Assembly: GCA_029202545.1 (NCBI GenBank)
Contig: CP119311.1
Span: 4,526,001 to 4,590,000, forward strand
From: Candidatus Pseudobacter hemicellulosilyticus
GTDB lineage: Bacteria; Bacteroidota; Bacteroidia; Chitinophagales; Chitinophagaceae
DNA: 64,000 nucleotides
Direction of reading: 5' to 3'
Under the pieces are notes generated by a model. It did no database searches, was not told where the DNA came from, and saw only the letters and a program-made list of their open reading frames with translations. Shown piece after piece: positions 17,861 to 26,538 of this stretch. The stretch's first letter is position 1. The number at the start of each line of letters is the position of its first letter. The position numbers were made by a program, and so were the translations under genes.

Positions 17861-19219
17861 ATGCAACAAGGATTGAAATTTGTTTATAAATACACGTATG
17901 TGGCGGCGGTGGGTGGTTTGCTGTTTGGTTACGATACAGCGGTGGTAGCGGGCGCCATTGGTTTTATTCAGACCAAATATAGTTTGTCGCCCGCCATGAT
18001 GGGCTGGGTGGCCAGCTGCGCCCTGGTGGGCTGCGTCATCGGCGCCATGTTCGCTGGTGGGCTGAGTGATAAGATCGGCCGGAAGAAAGTGCTGATGATC
18101 TCTGCACTGGCCTTCGCTGTTTCTTCGCTGGGCATTATGCTGCCTATGGGCCTCAACGCCTTTGTGCTATTCCGGCTGATAGGCGGTATCGGCATCGGTA
18201 TTGCCTCTACCTTATCGCCCCTGTATATATCCGAGATAGCCCCGGCCAATATCCGCGGGCGGCTGATCTCCATTTACCAGATGGGCATTGTGCTGGGTAT
18301 CCTGCTGATCTATTTCGTGAATGCCTGGATAGCGGGCATGCATGATGAGGCCTGGAATATTGACAGCGGCTGGCGCTGGATGTTCGGCTCCGGCCTGGCG
18401 CCCTCCATCCTGTTCATCATCCTGTTGTTTGGCGTACCCGAAAGCCCGCGCTGGCTGGCGCAGCAGCAACGCATGCAGGAAGCTGAAGTCATCCTGGCAA
18501 GGGTCAACGGACCGGAGAAAGCAAGGGAGGAATTAGCGTCCATCCGTGCTTCCATGAACCAGGAGAACGCCAGTTTCAGCAGCCTGCTGAAACCGGGGCT
18601 TCGCTTCATGCTGGTGATTGGCATTATCCTGGCTATTCTCTCGCAGGTAACAGGCATCAATGCCATCATGTACTATGCGCCTGAGATCTTTAAATCCACC
18701 GGTGATGGTTCTTCCAGCGCCCTGATGCAGACCGTGCTGGTAGGCGTGATCAATATGCTCTTCACCATTGTAGCCATCCGCTACGTGGACAAATGGGGCC
18801 GAAAGACCCTGCTGCTGATCGGTTCGGCGGGTATGGCCATCTGCCTGGCGCTGGTAGGCGCTGCCTTTCATTTTCAATGGCAGGGCACGCTGGTGCTGTT
18901 AGCCATCCTGGCCTATATCTCTTTCTTTGCCATTTCCCTGGGACCGCTCACGTTTGTGGTGGTGGCGGAGATATTCCCCACAGCCATTCGTGGCCGGGCC
19001 ATGTCGGTGGCTATCTTCTTCCTCTGGGTAGCTGTATTTGTTGTGTCGCAGACATTTCCTATGCTGCAGTCCTCGGTAGGTGAGGCTATCACTTTCTGGA
19101 TCTATATGCTGATGTCCGTGATCGCTTTCTTCTTTGTCTGGCGCATGGTGCCGGAGACAAAGGAAAAGACCCTGGAAGAGATAGAAAGATTCTGGAAGAA
19201 CAAAGAAGTTGGTTCCTGA
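17861..19219 (+). CDS. MFS sugar porter (GLUT/XylE type)
   Basis: 452-residue, 12-helix inner-membrane sugar symporter, 5 bases after the isomerase. Sugar-porter signatures are GGLSDKIGRKKVLMISALAF after TM2, PESPRWLAQQQR at the end of TM6, YVDKWGRKTLLLIGSAGM, and PETKEKTLEEIERFW at the C-terminus. Position implies import of mannose or a mannoside released by the GH92 enzyme, followed by phosphorylation by the ROK kinase and isomerisation. Specificity inferred from context. Confidence 0.94.
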   Translation: MQQGLKFVYKYTYVAAVGGLLFGYDTAVVAGAIGFIQTKYSLSPAMMGWVASCALVGCVIGAMFAGGLSDKIGRKKVLMISALAFAVSSLGIMLPMGLNAFVLFRLIGGIGIGIASTLSPLYISEIAPANIRGRLISIYQMGIVLGILLIYFVNAWIAGMHDEAWNIDSGWRWMFGSGLAPSILFIILLFGVPESPRWLAQQQRMQEAEVILARVNGPEKAREELASIRASMNQENASFSSLLKPGLRFMLVIGIILAILSQVTGINAIMYYAPEIFKSTGDGSSSALMQTVLVGVINMLFTIVAIRYVDKWGRKTLLLIGSAGMAICLALVGAAFHFQWQGTLVLLAILAYISFFAISLGPLTFVVVAEIFPTAIRGRAMSVAIFFLWVAVFVVSQTFPMLQSSVGEAITFWIYMLMSVIAFFFVWRMVPETKEKTLEEIERFWKNKEVGS

Positions 19220-19249
19220 TGAACGGTTCCGGCATTGGCTGTGACTACC

Positions 19250-19370
19250 GTCGCTCGCCTCCGGCGAGTAACAACTATTCCGTCGCCTGTGGCGACCAGC
19301 AGCAACCTGCCTGTCCCGAATGGTTAACCGGAGGCTAACAAATAACTGTCACTCGCCGGAGGCGAGCGAC
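19250..19370. repeat. REP-like palindrome cluster
   Basis: GTCGCTCGCCTCCGGCGAGT (19250-19269) and its exact 20-base complement ACTCGCCGGAGGCGAGCGAC (19351-19370) are about 80 bases apart. Similarity extends outward to 34 bases with 4 differences. Each arm is itself palindromic (CTCGCC-TCC-GGCGAG). A third hairpin, GTCGCC-TGT-GGCGAC, lies between them. The layout resembles paired REP/REPIN elements, related to the palindrome at 1196-1210. Nothing else is seen in the 19220-19468 gap. Confidence 0.65.
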
Positions 19371-19468
19371 AGTACGCGCTGATGCCGCAACAGACCAGTA
19401 GCGGTGGTTAGCAATAGTCCTTAACGATTTTACAAATTCGATTGCTTAACTTTTAAACAGTTAAAACG

Positions 19469-20251
19469 ATGAAGCGGCCATATGCTCTCCTGAACATCGT
19501 CCTGCTGGCCGGCCTGGTTTGGCTGACCGGCTGCAAAAAAGACGAGGACGATCCCAATCAACCCGTTATGCAGCTCTCTACCGATAAGGTAGCCGGTAAA
19601 TCCGGGCAGGATATTGCCGTCACCGTCAGCATGACCATGCCCGGTGGCTTCAAAGACCTGGTGATCACCAAAGGCATCAACCTGCAGCCGGACACTGATT
19701 TCGGTTCGCAATCGGTGACTGCCAGTTCCACCGGCAGCAATACCTACGAGTATCTTTTCAACTACACCCTCAGCCCGGATGAAACGGACAAACTGGTGGG
19801 CTTTAATTTCCGGCTTACCGATAACCAGGGGCGTGCCGTGGAAAAGGACCTGACCGTTAATACCACGCCGGGACCTGCGCAGATCATGTTCACCCGCACC
19901 TGGCTGCTGACCTCCAAGTTCTGGGAAAGCGTCGGGGCGGAAGATATCAAAGACTGCGAAAAGGATGACGTGTATACCTTCAAAAGGGACAGCACCATGA
20001 GCTATGGTTATGGTAGTTCCGCCTGCTCGCTGGATGGACTGAATATCTATGATCACTGGGAGATCAGTGAAGATGAAAAGACCGTGACCCTGGAATATTA
20101 CAATATATTCAACCCGGCCCAGCGCACTATTGAGCAGTACAATGTGCGCAGCATCACTACCGAAAAGATCGTGATGGATATTACTGTGGACTTGTCCTGG
20201 CTGGGCTTTTCTGATAAGGAGAAATTTATTTATACGCTGGAAGCGCGGTAA
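19469..20251 (+). CDS. Hypothetical lipoprotein in the mannoside locus
   Basis: 260 residues with a lipoprotein leader (MKRPYALLNIVLLAGLVWLT, then GC) followed by KKDEDD. Residues 30-135 look like an all-beta immunoglobulin-type domain (MTMPGGFKDLVITKGINLQP, then NTYEYLFNYTLSPDETDKLV). Residues 138-260 resemble a lipocalin-like barrel opening with TRTWLLTSKFWESVGAEDIK and ending KFIYTLEAR, with a disulfide-capable Cys pair (DCEKDD and SSACSLDG). Such two-domain lipoproteins often accompany SusD genes as accessory surface binders. I cannot name the family. It lies 249 bases after the MFS gene, beyond the REP cluster, so it may have its own promoter. Confidence 0.8.
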   Translation: MKRPYALLNIVLLAGLVWLTGCKKDEDDPNQPVMQLSTDKVAGKSGQDIAVTVSMTMPGGFKDLVITKGINLQPDTDFGSQSVTASSTGSNTYEYLFNYTLSPDETDKLVGFNFRLTDNQGRAVEKDLTVNTTPGPAQIMFTRTWLLTSKFWESVGAEDIKDCEKDDVYTFKRDSTMSYGYGSSACSLDGLNIYDHWEISEDEKTVTLEYYNIFNPAQRTIEQYNVRSITTEKIVMDITVDLSWLGFSDKEKFIYTLEAR

Positions 20252-20383
20252 GCAGTCTTTACCGGGGAAAATATGGTCCTGCCGCCATCCTGCAGGACGC
20301 CGGTAGCACATGGTGTATGGGATGCCCCCGGAAAATAAGACTACAAAAACCTGATAAAATCTTTATTGACCAAATTGTCTGTT

Positions 20384-21595
20384 ATGAATAGTACCAGGTT
20401 ATTCTTTTATACTTCCTGTCTCAGTGCGTCAGTAGCTTTGGGCAGTTGTCAGCAGGGGGGACCTGCTAAACAGGCCGCCGTACAGCAACTGGATTCTTTA
20501 CGCTATACGGTGGCAGCTGCGCCCGAATGGGATGCACTTTTCACCCGCAATACCGGCTGGTTTGGCGGCGATGGCATCTTTGCCGTTACCCGTGATGGAC
20601 AGGAAACACCCGATGCAGCGGCCGGCAGTGAAACCCTGATCTGGTTCAGCGATACCATGCTGGGTGAAATTATCCAGGACTCGCTCAAGCCGGGTTTTGA
20701 GATGATCAATAATTCCATCGCCACGCTACAGGGCGGTGCGCCGGATAGTAACCGGATCCGCTTTCACTGGAACAAGGAGAAGGGGAAGAACAGTTCTTTG
20801 TTCGTCCCCAAAACACCTGCTACCGGCAAGGATGATTATTACTGGCTGGGCGATGGTTTTGTGAACCATGCCCGTAACAACGACCTGTATATATTCGGCT
20901 ATCGCATCAAAAATATTTCCAACCAGGCTTTCGGCTTCAAGGAAGTGGGCAATACCCTGGTCATTGTACCGGCCGGCAGCCAACCGCCGTTTGCCAGCTA
21001 CCGGCAGCTGGATATTCCTTTCTTCCTGGGACAGGAGACCGATAGCACCGGCTCATTCGGCGCCGGTATTTTTGTGAATACAGCAGCTGCTGGAGCAAAA
21101 GACCCGGATGGTTATGTATACATTTATGGCGTACGGGGTAAGACCAAGGCGCTGATGGTGGCCCGGGTCCAACCTGAGTCCATCGAATCCTTTGACCAGT
21201 GGCGTTTCTGGGACGGACAGGAATGGACGGCTGATGCCGGCAAAATTGCTACTGTCACTGACCGGCTTTCCAATGAGCTGGGGGTAATGCAACTGGCTGA
21301 CGGCCGCTATGCCCTGACCTTCCAGGCGGACGGACTGGGTAAATACGTGGCCCTGCGTCTGGGCGCTTCACCCGTTGGCCCCTGGGGCCGCGTGATTGAG
21401 TTGTTTGATGTGAGCGCTTCCGTATCGGAAGACAAAGACCTGTTCCCCTACAATGCCAAAGCACACCCGGTATTATCCGGGCCCAATGAACTGCTGATAA
21501 GCTACAATGTGAACTCCTTTGATTTTTTCAATGATATAAAACATATGCCGCACCTGTATCGCCCGCGGTTTGTGCGGGTGACTGTACAGCCATGA
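20384..21595 (+). CDS. Secreted lipoprotein, DUF5005/DUF4185-like beta-propeller (paralogue 1)
   Basis: 403 residues from ATG 20384; the frame is open to a TTG at 20366. The leader MNSTRLFFYTSCLSASVALG ends in SC. The mature part contains short blade-like repeats: NTGWFGGDGIFAVTRDG, TLIWFSDTMLGEI, YYWLGDGFVNHARNNDLYIF, PDGYVYIYGVRGK, QWRFWDGQEW and, near the end, ELLISYNVNSFDFF. This resembles the DUF5005/DUF4185 group of putative glycosidases with a five-bladed fold; the exact family is from memory. Its paralogue follows after a 93-base gap that holds a perfect 17-bp hairpin. A role on mannose-containing glycans is inferred only from position. Confidence 0.83.
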   Translation: MNSTRLFFYTSCLSASVALGSCQQGGPAKQAAVQQLDSLRYTVAAAPEWDALFTRNTGWFGGDGIFAVTRDGQETPDAAAGSETLIWFSDTMLGEIIQDSLKPGFEMINNSIATLQGGAPDSNRIRFHWNKEKGKNSSLFVPKTPATGKDDYYWLGDGFVNHARNNDLYIFGYRIKNISNQAFGFKEVGNTLVIVPAGSQPPFASYRQLDIPFFLGQETDSTGSFGAGIFVNTAAAGAKDPDGYVYIYGVRGKTKALMVARVQPESIESFDQWRFWDGQEWTADAGKIATVTDRLSNELGVMQLADGRYALTFQADGLGKYVALRLGASPVGPWGRVIELFDVSASVSEDKDLFPYNAKAHPVLSGPNELLISYNVNSFDFFNDIKHMPHLYRPRFVRVTVQP

Positions 21596-21604
21596 AAAAG
21601 CACC

Positions 21605-21645
21605 CATCCCAACTGAGCGCCATAGAAGGGCGCTCAGTTGGGATG
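21605..21645 (+). terminator. Perfect 17-bp hairpin between the two propeller paralogues
   Basis: CATCCCAACTGAGCGCC (21605-21621), loop ATAGAAG, then the exact complement to 21645. The following bases (CTGTATCTTT) contain no strong T tract. It may be a weak terminator, an attenuator or an mRNA-processing or stability hairpin rather than a full stop. Confidence 0.6.
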
Positions 21646-21688
21646 CTGTATCTTTAATTGAACAGCCTGTAAACGATAAATGCCTTTT

Positions 21689-22906
21689 ATGAAAAAGAAT
21701 CTTTCGATTGTTTTGTCTGCTGTTACCCTGACCGGATGGATGGCCTGCCAGGAGCAGCCTGGCGTTCCTTCCTCCACAGCGCCTGCAAAAACAACGCAGG
21801 GTACCGCAAAGATAGTAGCTACCGCTGCACCGGCCTGGTCGGACATGTTGCTACAGGACAGTGGCTGGATAGGCGCTGACGGGATCTATTGCGTGCCTAT
21901 GGACGGTGTGGAAACAGCCGGCAGTGCTGCTGGCAAACAAACACTTTTCTGGTTCAGCGATAATATAGTAGGGAAGGTGCAAGGGGATACGCTCCACCAT
22001 GAATGGGGCATGGCGCATAACAGTATCGCTTTTATGGATGGGGACGAACCAGGGAAAGGCAAAATGAATTTCTACCTGCATACCGATGCGCAGGGGCAGC
22101 CGCTCTCCATTTTTGAACCGAATACTCCGCAGACAAAACCGGGCGATTACTACTGGCTCGGTGATGGCTTTTTCAATCATGCACTCGACAGCACCATCTA
22201 TATATTCGGCTACCGGATCATGAATATCCCGGATGGGGGTATTTATCCTTTTGATGATGTTGGTCTAACCCTGATTGCCCTTCCCAAAGGCAGTAAGCCG
22301 CCTTTCAAAGAGCAGCGTCAGCTGGACTGTCCTTTCTTTGCCAAAGACAGCAGGGGAAGGGGTAAGCTGGTATTTGGCAGCTGTGTGCTGGCCAATACCA
22401 GAGCTGCCGGTGCGCCAAAGCCGGATGGTTTTATTTATGTCTATGGCGTGCGTGGTCCCTTTAAAGAACTGGTGGTAGCCCGTGTGGCTGATTCGCTGTT
22501 TGAGAAATTTGGGGAATGGCGTTTCTGGGATGGTAAGAACTGGCAGCCTGATATGCACAATTGCGCAGCACTGGCCAACCGCGTCAGCAATGAAATGAGT
22601 GTGAGTTTTATGGAAGACGGGCGGGTGATTGCAGCCTACCAGCTGGATGGCGATTCACCAGATATCGTGATCCGTGCAGGCAGAACGCCGGCTGGCCCTT
22701 TTGAACCGGTGCGCAAAGTGTGGTCTACCCCCGAGATCTATGAAGACATTGATTACTACACCTACAATGCCAAGGCGCATCCGCATCTTTCCAGACCGGG
22801 CGAGTTGCTGATCAGCTACAATGTGAACTCTTTTGATTTTGCCGCTGATATTGTGCAGCACCCGCATCACCTGCGGCCCCGATTTTTCACCGTTACCTAC
22901 CGTTAA
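21689..22906 (+). CDS. Secreted lipoprotein, DUF5005/DUF4185-like beta-propeller (paralogue 2)
   Basis: 405 residues from ATG 21689 (an in-frame ATG at 21680 is possible). The leader is MKKNLSIVLSAVTLTGWMAC. It shares the same landmarks as the preceding gene: DSGWIGADGIYCVPMDGVET, TLFWFSDNIVGKV, YYWLGDGFFNHALDSTIYIF, PDGFIYVYGVRG, EWRFWDGKNW and ELLISYNVNSFDF. The pair clearly arose by tandem duplication and has diverged substantially, which suggests different substrates or linkages. It ends 19 bases before the GH92 gene. Catalytic residues cannot be assigned. Confidence 0.84.
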   Translation: MKKNLSIVLSAVTLTGWMACQEQPGVPSSTAPAKTTQGTAKIVATAAPAWSDMLLQDSGWIGADGIYCVPMDGVETAGSAAGKQTLFWFSDNIVGKVQGDTLHHEWGMAHNSIAFMDGDEPGKGKMNFYLHTDAQGQPLSIFEPNTPQTKPGDYYWLGDGFFNHALDSTIYIFGYRIMNIPDGGIYPFDDVGLTLIALPKGSKPPFKEQRQLDCPFFAKDSRGRGKLVFGSCVLANTRAAGAPKPDGFIYVYGVRGPFKELVVARVADSLFEKFGEWRFWDGKNWQPDMHNCAALANRVSNEMSVSFMEDGRVIAAYQLDGDSPDIVIRAGRTPAGPFEPVRKVWSTPEIYEDIDYYTYNAKAHPHLSRPGELLISYNVNSFDFAADIVQHPHHLRPRFFTVTYR

Positions 22907-22925
22907 CCCGCTATAATTTTTCTTG

Positions 22926-25628
22926 ATGAAATACCTGATCGTCTCCTGCTTACTGGTACTGTTGGCTGGTTGGACAAACAAGACCCTGGCCGGTCCCGGC
23001 AATATAGCCCCGCAGGCCACAGTCACTGCTTCTACAGAATTGAACAGCCGGTATGCAGCGGCCAATGTCATTGATGGGATCATTGGCATTCCCGGCAAAG
23101 GGGAATGGGCCTGTGAAGGGGTTACCACCGACTGGGGTTATATCCGTTTCCCCTGGATACAGCTGCAATGGGCCACTCCACAGGTCATCAACCGGGTTGT
23201 ACTGTATGACCGGCCCAACCTGCAGGACAATATTGCCGGCGGGCGACTGGAATTCAGCGACGGCTCCATCCTCTACGTGAATGAGCTGCCGAAAGACGGT
23301 CTGGGAAAATCCATCTGCTTCCCGGACAAGACAGTCAGCTGGGTGAAATGGGTGACTACGGATGGTACGGGCAGCGACCTGGGCTTTTCAGAAATAGAAG
23401 TATTTGCTTCACCGGTGCAGGCCAATGACCCGGTGGCCTGGGTAGATCCCTATATTGAAACCAACCGCGGCCGTTATTTTTTCTTTATCACCGGCAACCG
23501 CCCCTTTGGAATGGTAGGGGCTGCGCCGCATACGCGCAGTAAGAACCAGAATGGCGGTGGCTACAACTATAATGAAAAAGAGATCCTGGGTTTTGGACAG
23601 ATCCATTGCTGGATGCTGAGCGGCCTGGAGATCATGCCTGCTGCTCCTGCTGTGGATCCACGTCAGGGGGAAGCTGGCTGGAAATCCCGTTTCAGTCATG
23701 ATGACGAAATTGTGCAGCCGGGCTACCAGCGCGTATACCTGCAGGATGCCCGCTCCTGGGTGGAGCTGACGTCAACCGATCGGGTCAGCTTTTACCGCTT
23801 TACCTGGACACAGGATATGCGGGCGCGTATCCTGGCCAATGTGGGTGGCTACCTGGTGGAAGCCAGCATGACCAATGCGGAAGTGCAGCAGACCAGTGAT
23901 CATTCCTTTGAAGGCTCTTTCAGTACCGTGAACCGGTACTGGGGCGGGCCTAAGGATGTGAAAGTATTTTTTGCCATGGAGTTTGATAAAGCTTTTGATC
24001 AGCTGGATGGCTGGAAGGGTAGCCAGCTGCTGGAAAAGATCAGCGGGGTGAAAGGAGATAGTGCGGGTTTATCACCCGCCTTCAACGTAAAAGCGGGCGA
24101 TCAGGTCCAGCTGAAAATAGGTATCTCCTATACCAGTGTGGCCAATGCACGCAGGAACCTGGAAACAGAATGTCCCGGCTGGGATTTCAACCAGGTGAAA
24201 AATGAATCACAGGCTATCTGGAACCAGTGGCTGGGGAAGATGGAAGTCAAAGGTGGCAGTACGGCGCAGAAAATAAAATTCTATACTGATCTCTGGCATG
24301 TGTTGCTGGGAAGGCATAAGATCAATGATGTGTCCGGGGATTATCCTGATCGCACCACCGGCAAACGGGATGGCAATTTTACCGATGCTGACTTCAAAAT
24401 AAAAACAGTGCCGAAGAATCCTGATGGCAGTCTCCGTTTCCATATGTATAACTCGGACGCCTGGTGGCTGAGCCAATGGAACCTGAATGTACTCTGGGGA
24501 CTGGGCTGGCCGGAAATGCAGGATGAGCTGTCGGCCTCCATGCTGGAATATGCCAGGAACGGCTACCTGCTGCCGCGAGGTCCCTCGGGTGGCGGCTACT
24601 CTTATATCATGACAAGTTGCCCGGCGGTGAACCTGGTGGTGAGTACCTATATGAAAGGTTTGCTCAGCAAAGCCGATCCGCAGCAGGCTTTTACAATTGT
24701 CAAACAGAACCTGCTACCTGGTGGCATGCTGGGCAGTGCAGCAGATATTAACTTCTATACAAAAAATGGCTGGTGGCCGGAAAATGCGGGCATCACCATT
24801 GAAGCCGGCTTCCAGGACTGGGGGGCGGCGCAGATGGCATTGAAGCTGGGGAAGAAAAAAGACTACCAGTTCTTTTCCAAAAGAGCGCAGGGTTGGAAAC
24901 ACTGTTTCAACACCGAGCATAAACTGCTGTTCCCCAAAGACCGCAATGGCAATTTCATGCATAGTGATCCGCTGAGTGGCGCAGGTTGGGTGGAAGCCAA
25001 TGCCTGGCAGGGCACCTGGGGTGTATCCCACGCCATTCCTGAGCTCGCGCAGCTGATGGGTGGCAATGATAGTTTTTGTACAAAGCTGAATTATGCTTTT
25101 GAAAAAGCAGCGCCTACCGATTTTGTGTACGAGTACAGTGGTGGCTACGTGAGCTATGCCAACCAGCCAGGCTGCTCCAATGCGCATGTGTTCAGTTATG
25201 CCGGCAAGCCCTGGTTAACGCAGTACTGGGTACGCCGGGTGCAGGAGCAGGCTTATGGTGGCACTACGCCTGACCTTGGTTATGGTGGTCATGATGAGGA
25301 CCAGGGGCAAATGGGAGCGGTGAGCGCCCTCATGTCCATTGGCCTGTTCAATATTAAAGGCAACGAGTCTGTATCTCCGGAATATGAAATAACTTCGCCC
25401 GTTTTTGATGAAATAACGATTCATCTTGACAACCGGTATTATAAAGGCAATACCTTTGTGATCAGGACCTATAATAATTCAAAAACCAATTGTTATATCC
25501 AATCGGCCAAACTGAACGGGCAGCCGCTGAATGATTTCCGTTTTTCCCACCAGACCTTTACCAACGGAGGTACGCTGGAATTATGGATGGGCAGTGAACC
25601 GAACAAGCAGTGGGGATTGGGCAAATAA
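22926..25628 (+). CDS. GH92-family alpha-mannosidase with N-terminal discoidin-like domain
   Basis: 900 residues, exported (leader ends AGWTNKTLAGPG). Residues about 25-165 resemble an F5/8C discoidin-type carbohydrate-binding domain (ASTELNSRYAAANVIDG, then WIQLQWATPQVINRVVLYDR). The GH92 body follows: DPYIETNRGRYFFFITGNRP, GFGQIHCWMLSG, SDAWWLSQWNLNVLWGLGWP and the calcium/catalytic loop GGHDEDQGQMGAVSALMSIG (Asp790 and Asp792). GH92 enzymes are calcium-dependent exo-alpha-mannosidases. The usual GNEPxHH motif reads YANQPGCSNAHVFSYAG here, marking a divergent subgroup. The neighbouring isomerase supports mannose as product. Confidence 0.92.
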   Translation: MKYLIVSCLLVLLAGWTNKTLAGPGNIAPQATVTASTELNSRYAAANVIDGIIGIPGKGEWACEGVTTDWGYIRFPWIQLQWATPQVINRVVLYDRPNLQDNIAGGRLEFSDGSILYVNELPKDGLGKSICFPDKTVSWVKWVTTDGTGSDLGFSEIEVFASPVQANDPVAWVDPYIETNRGRYFFFITGNRPFGMVGAAPHTRSKNQNGGGYNYNEKEILGFGQIHCWMLSGLEIMPAAPAVDPRQGEAGWKSRFSHDDEIVQPGYQRVYLQDARSWVELTSTDRVSFYRFTWTQDMRARILANVGGYLVEASMTNAEVQQTSDHSFEGSFSTVNRYWGGPKDVKVFFAMEFDKAFDQLDGWKGSQLLEKISGVKGDSAGLSPAFNVKAGDQVQLKIGISYTSVANARRNLETECPGWDFNQVKNESQAIWNQWLGKMEVKGGSTAQKIKFYTDLWHVLLGRHKINDVSGDYPDRTTGKRDGNFTDADFKIKTVPKNPDGSLRFHMYNSDAWWLSQWNLNVLWGLGWPEMQDELSASMLEYARNGYLLPRGPSGGGYSYIMTSCPAVNLVVSTYMKGLLSKADPQQAFTIVKQNLLPGGMLGSAADINFYTKNGWWPENAGITIEAGFQDWGAAQMALKLGKKKDYQFFSKRAQGWKHCFNTEHKLLFPKDRNGNFMHSDPLSGAGWVEANAWQGTWGVSHAIPELAQLMGGNDSFCTKLNYAFEKAAPTDFVYEYSGGYVSYANQPGCSNAHVFSYAGKPWLTQYWVRRVQEQAYGGTTPDLGYGGHDEDQGQMGAVSALMSIGLFNIKGNESVSPEYEITSPVFDEITIHLDNRYYKGNTFVIRTYNNSKTNCYIQSAKLNGQPLNDFRFSHQTFTNGGTLELWMGSEPNKQWGLGK

Positions 25629-25635
25629 GTAGCCA

Positions 25636-26502
25636 ATGAAGGATATTTTTGTACTGGGCGTGGATATTGGCGGCTCGCATATCAGTGCTGCCCTCGTGAA
25701 CCTGGAAAATGCCGCTGTTATCCCGACATCGGCAGTAAGGCTTAAAACAGATCCGGCCGGCAGTGCCCGGTACCTTATTGATGTGTGGGCCAGGGCTATT
25801 GAGGCCAGTTATGAGCATACCGGCATCACAGAAAAGCGCATTGGCATTGCTATGCCGGGTCCTTTCGACTATGAAGAAGGCATCAGCAGGATCATTGGCC
25901 TGGCTAAGTTTGAATCCTTGTACGGTCTCAATGTAAAGGAGCTGCTGGCGGAAAGGCTGGAGATCAGTCCGGCCAACATTGAAATGATCAATGATGCCAG
26001 TGCCTTCCTCCTGGGAGAAGTAAAGGCCGGCGCTGCCCGTGGCTTTCGTGATGCTGCAGGCATTACGCTGGGTACGGGCCTTGGCTCTGCTGGTTATTTC
26101 AATGGTGTTCTTCATGAAGGTGATTGCTGGTGTACGCCTTACCGGGAGGGCAGGGCTGAAGACTATCTCTGTTCCCGCTGGTTTGTGCAGGAATATGAGA
26201 AGGCTACCGGTAACAAAGTGGCCGGTGTCCGGGAACTGATAGACCTGGCGCCCAATAACCCGGTGGTCATTGAGCTGTTCAATACTTTTGGCAGCCAGCT
26301 GGCGGAGGTACTGCTGATGAAATACCCGCCTTCCCTACAGCAGGTAATAGTGGTGGGCGGCAATATTGCCAAAGCCTGGAAACTGTTCATGCCGGCTGCG
26401 GAGACTTATTTCTGGTCTAAAGGCAAGCGCATGAACCTGCAGCCGGCCCAGCTGGGGGAACAGGCTGCCATTATTGGTGCGGCTTTCCTGCATGCGGATT
26501 AA
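25636..26502 (+). CDS. ROK-family sugar kinase (mannoside locus)
   Basis: 288 residues, 7 bases after the GH92 gene. Phosphate-binding loop GVDIGGSH (8-15), catalytic Asp120 in MINDASAF, and the adenosine-site glycines LGTGLGSAGYF and IVVGGNIA are present. The ROK zinc motif CxCGxxGCxE is degenerate (CWCTPYREGRAE), keeping only the first two Cys. Probably phosphorylates the sugar imported by the MFS porter, giving mannose 6-phosphate for the isomerase. The substrate is inferred. Last gene of the locus, ended by the first hairpin of the tandem repeat. Confidence 0.92.
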   Translation: MKDIFVLGVDIGGSHISAALVNLENAAVIPTSAVRLKTDPAGSARYLIDVWARAIEASYEHTGITEKRIGIAMPGPFDYEEGISRIIGLAKFESLYGLNVKELLAERLEISPANIEMINDASAFLLGEVKAGAARGFRDAAGITLGTGLGSAGYFNGVLHEGDCWCTPYREGRAEDYLCSRWFVQEYEKATGNKVAGVRELIDLAPNNPVVIELFNTFGSQLAEVLLMKYPPSLQQVIVVGGNIAKAWKLFMPAAETYFWSKGKRMNLQPAQLGEQAAIIGAAFLHAD

Positions 26503-26538
26503 CACAACGATTCGATTTTACTTTTCAATAGAGCTGAT

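Noticed and set aside
20252..20383. GTCCTG...CAGGAC inverted repeat downstream of the accessory lipoprotein
   Set aside because: Short 6-bp arms and no T tract; too weak to call as a terminator.
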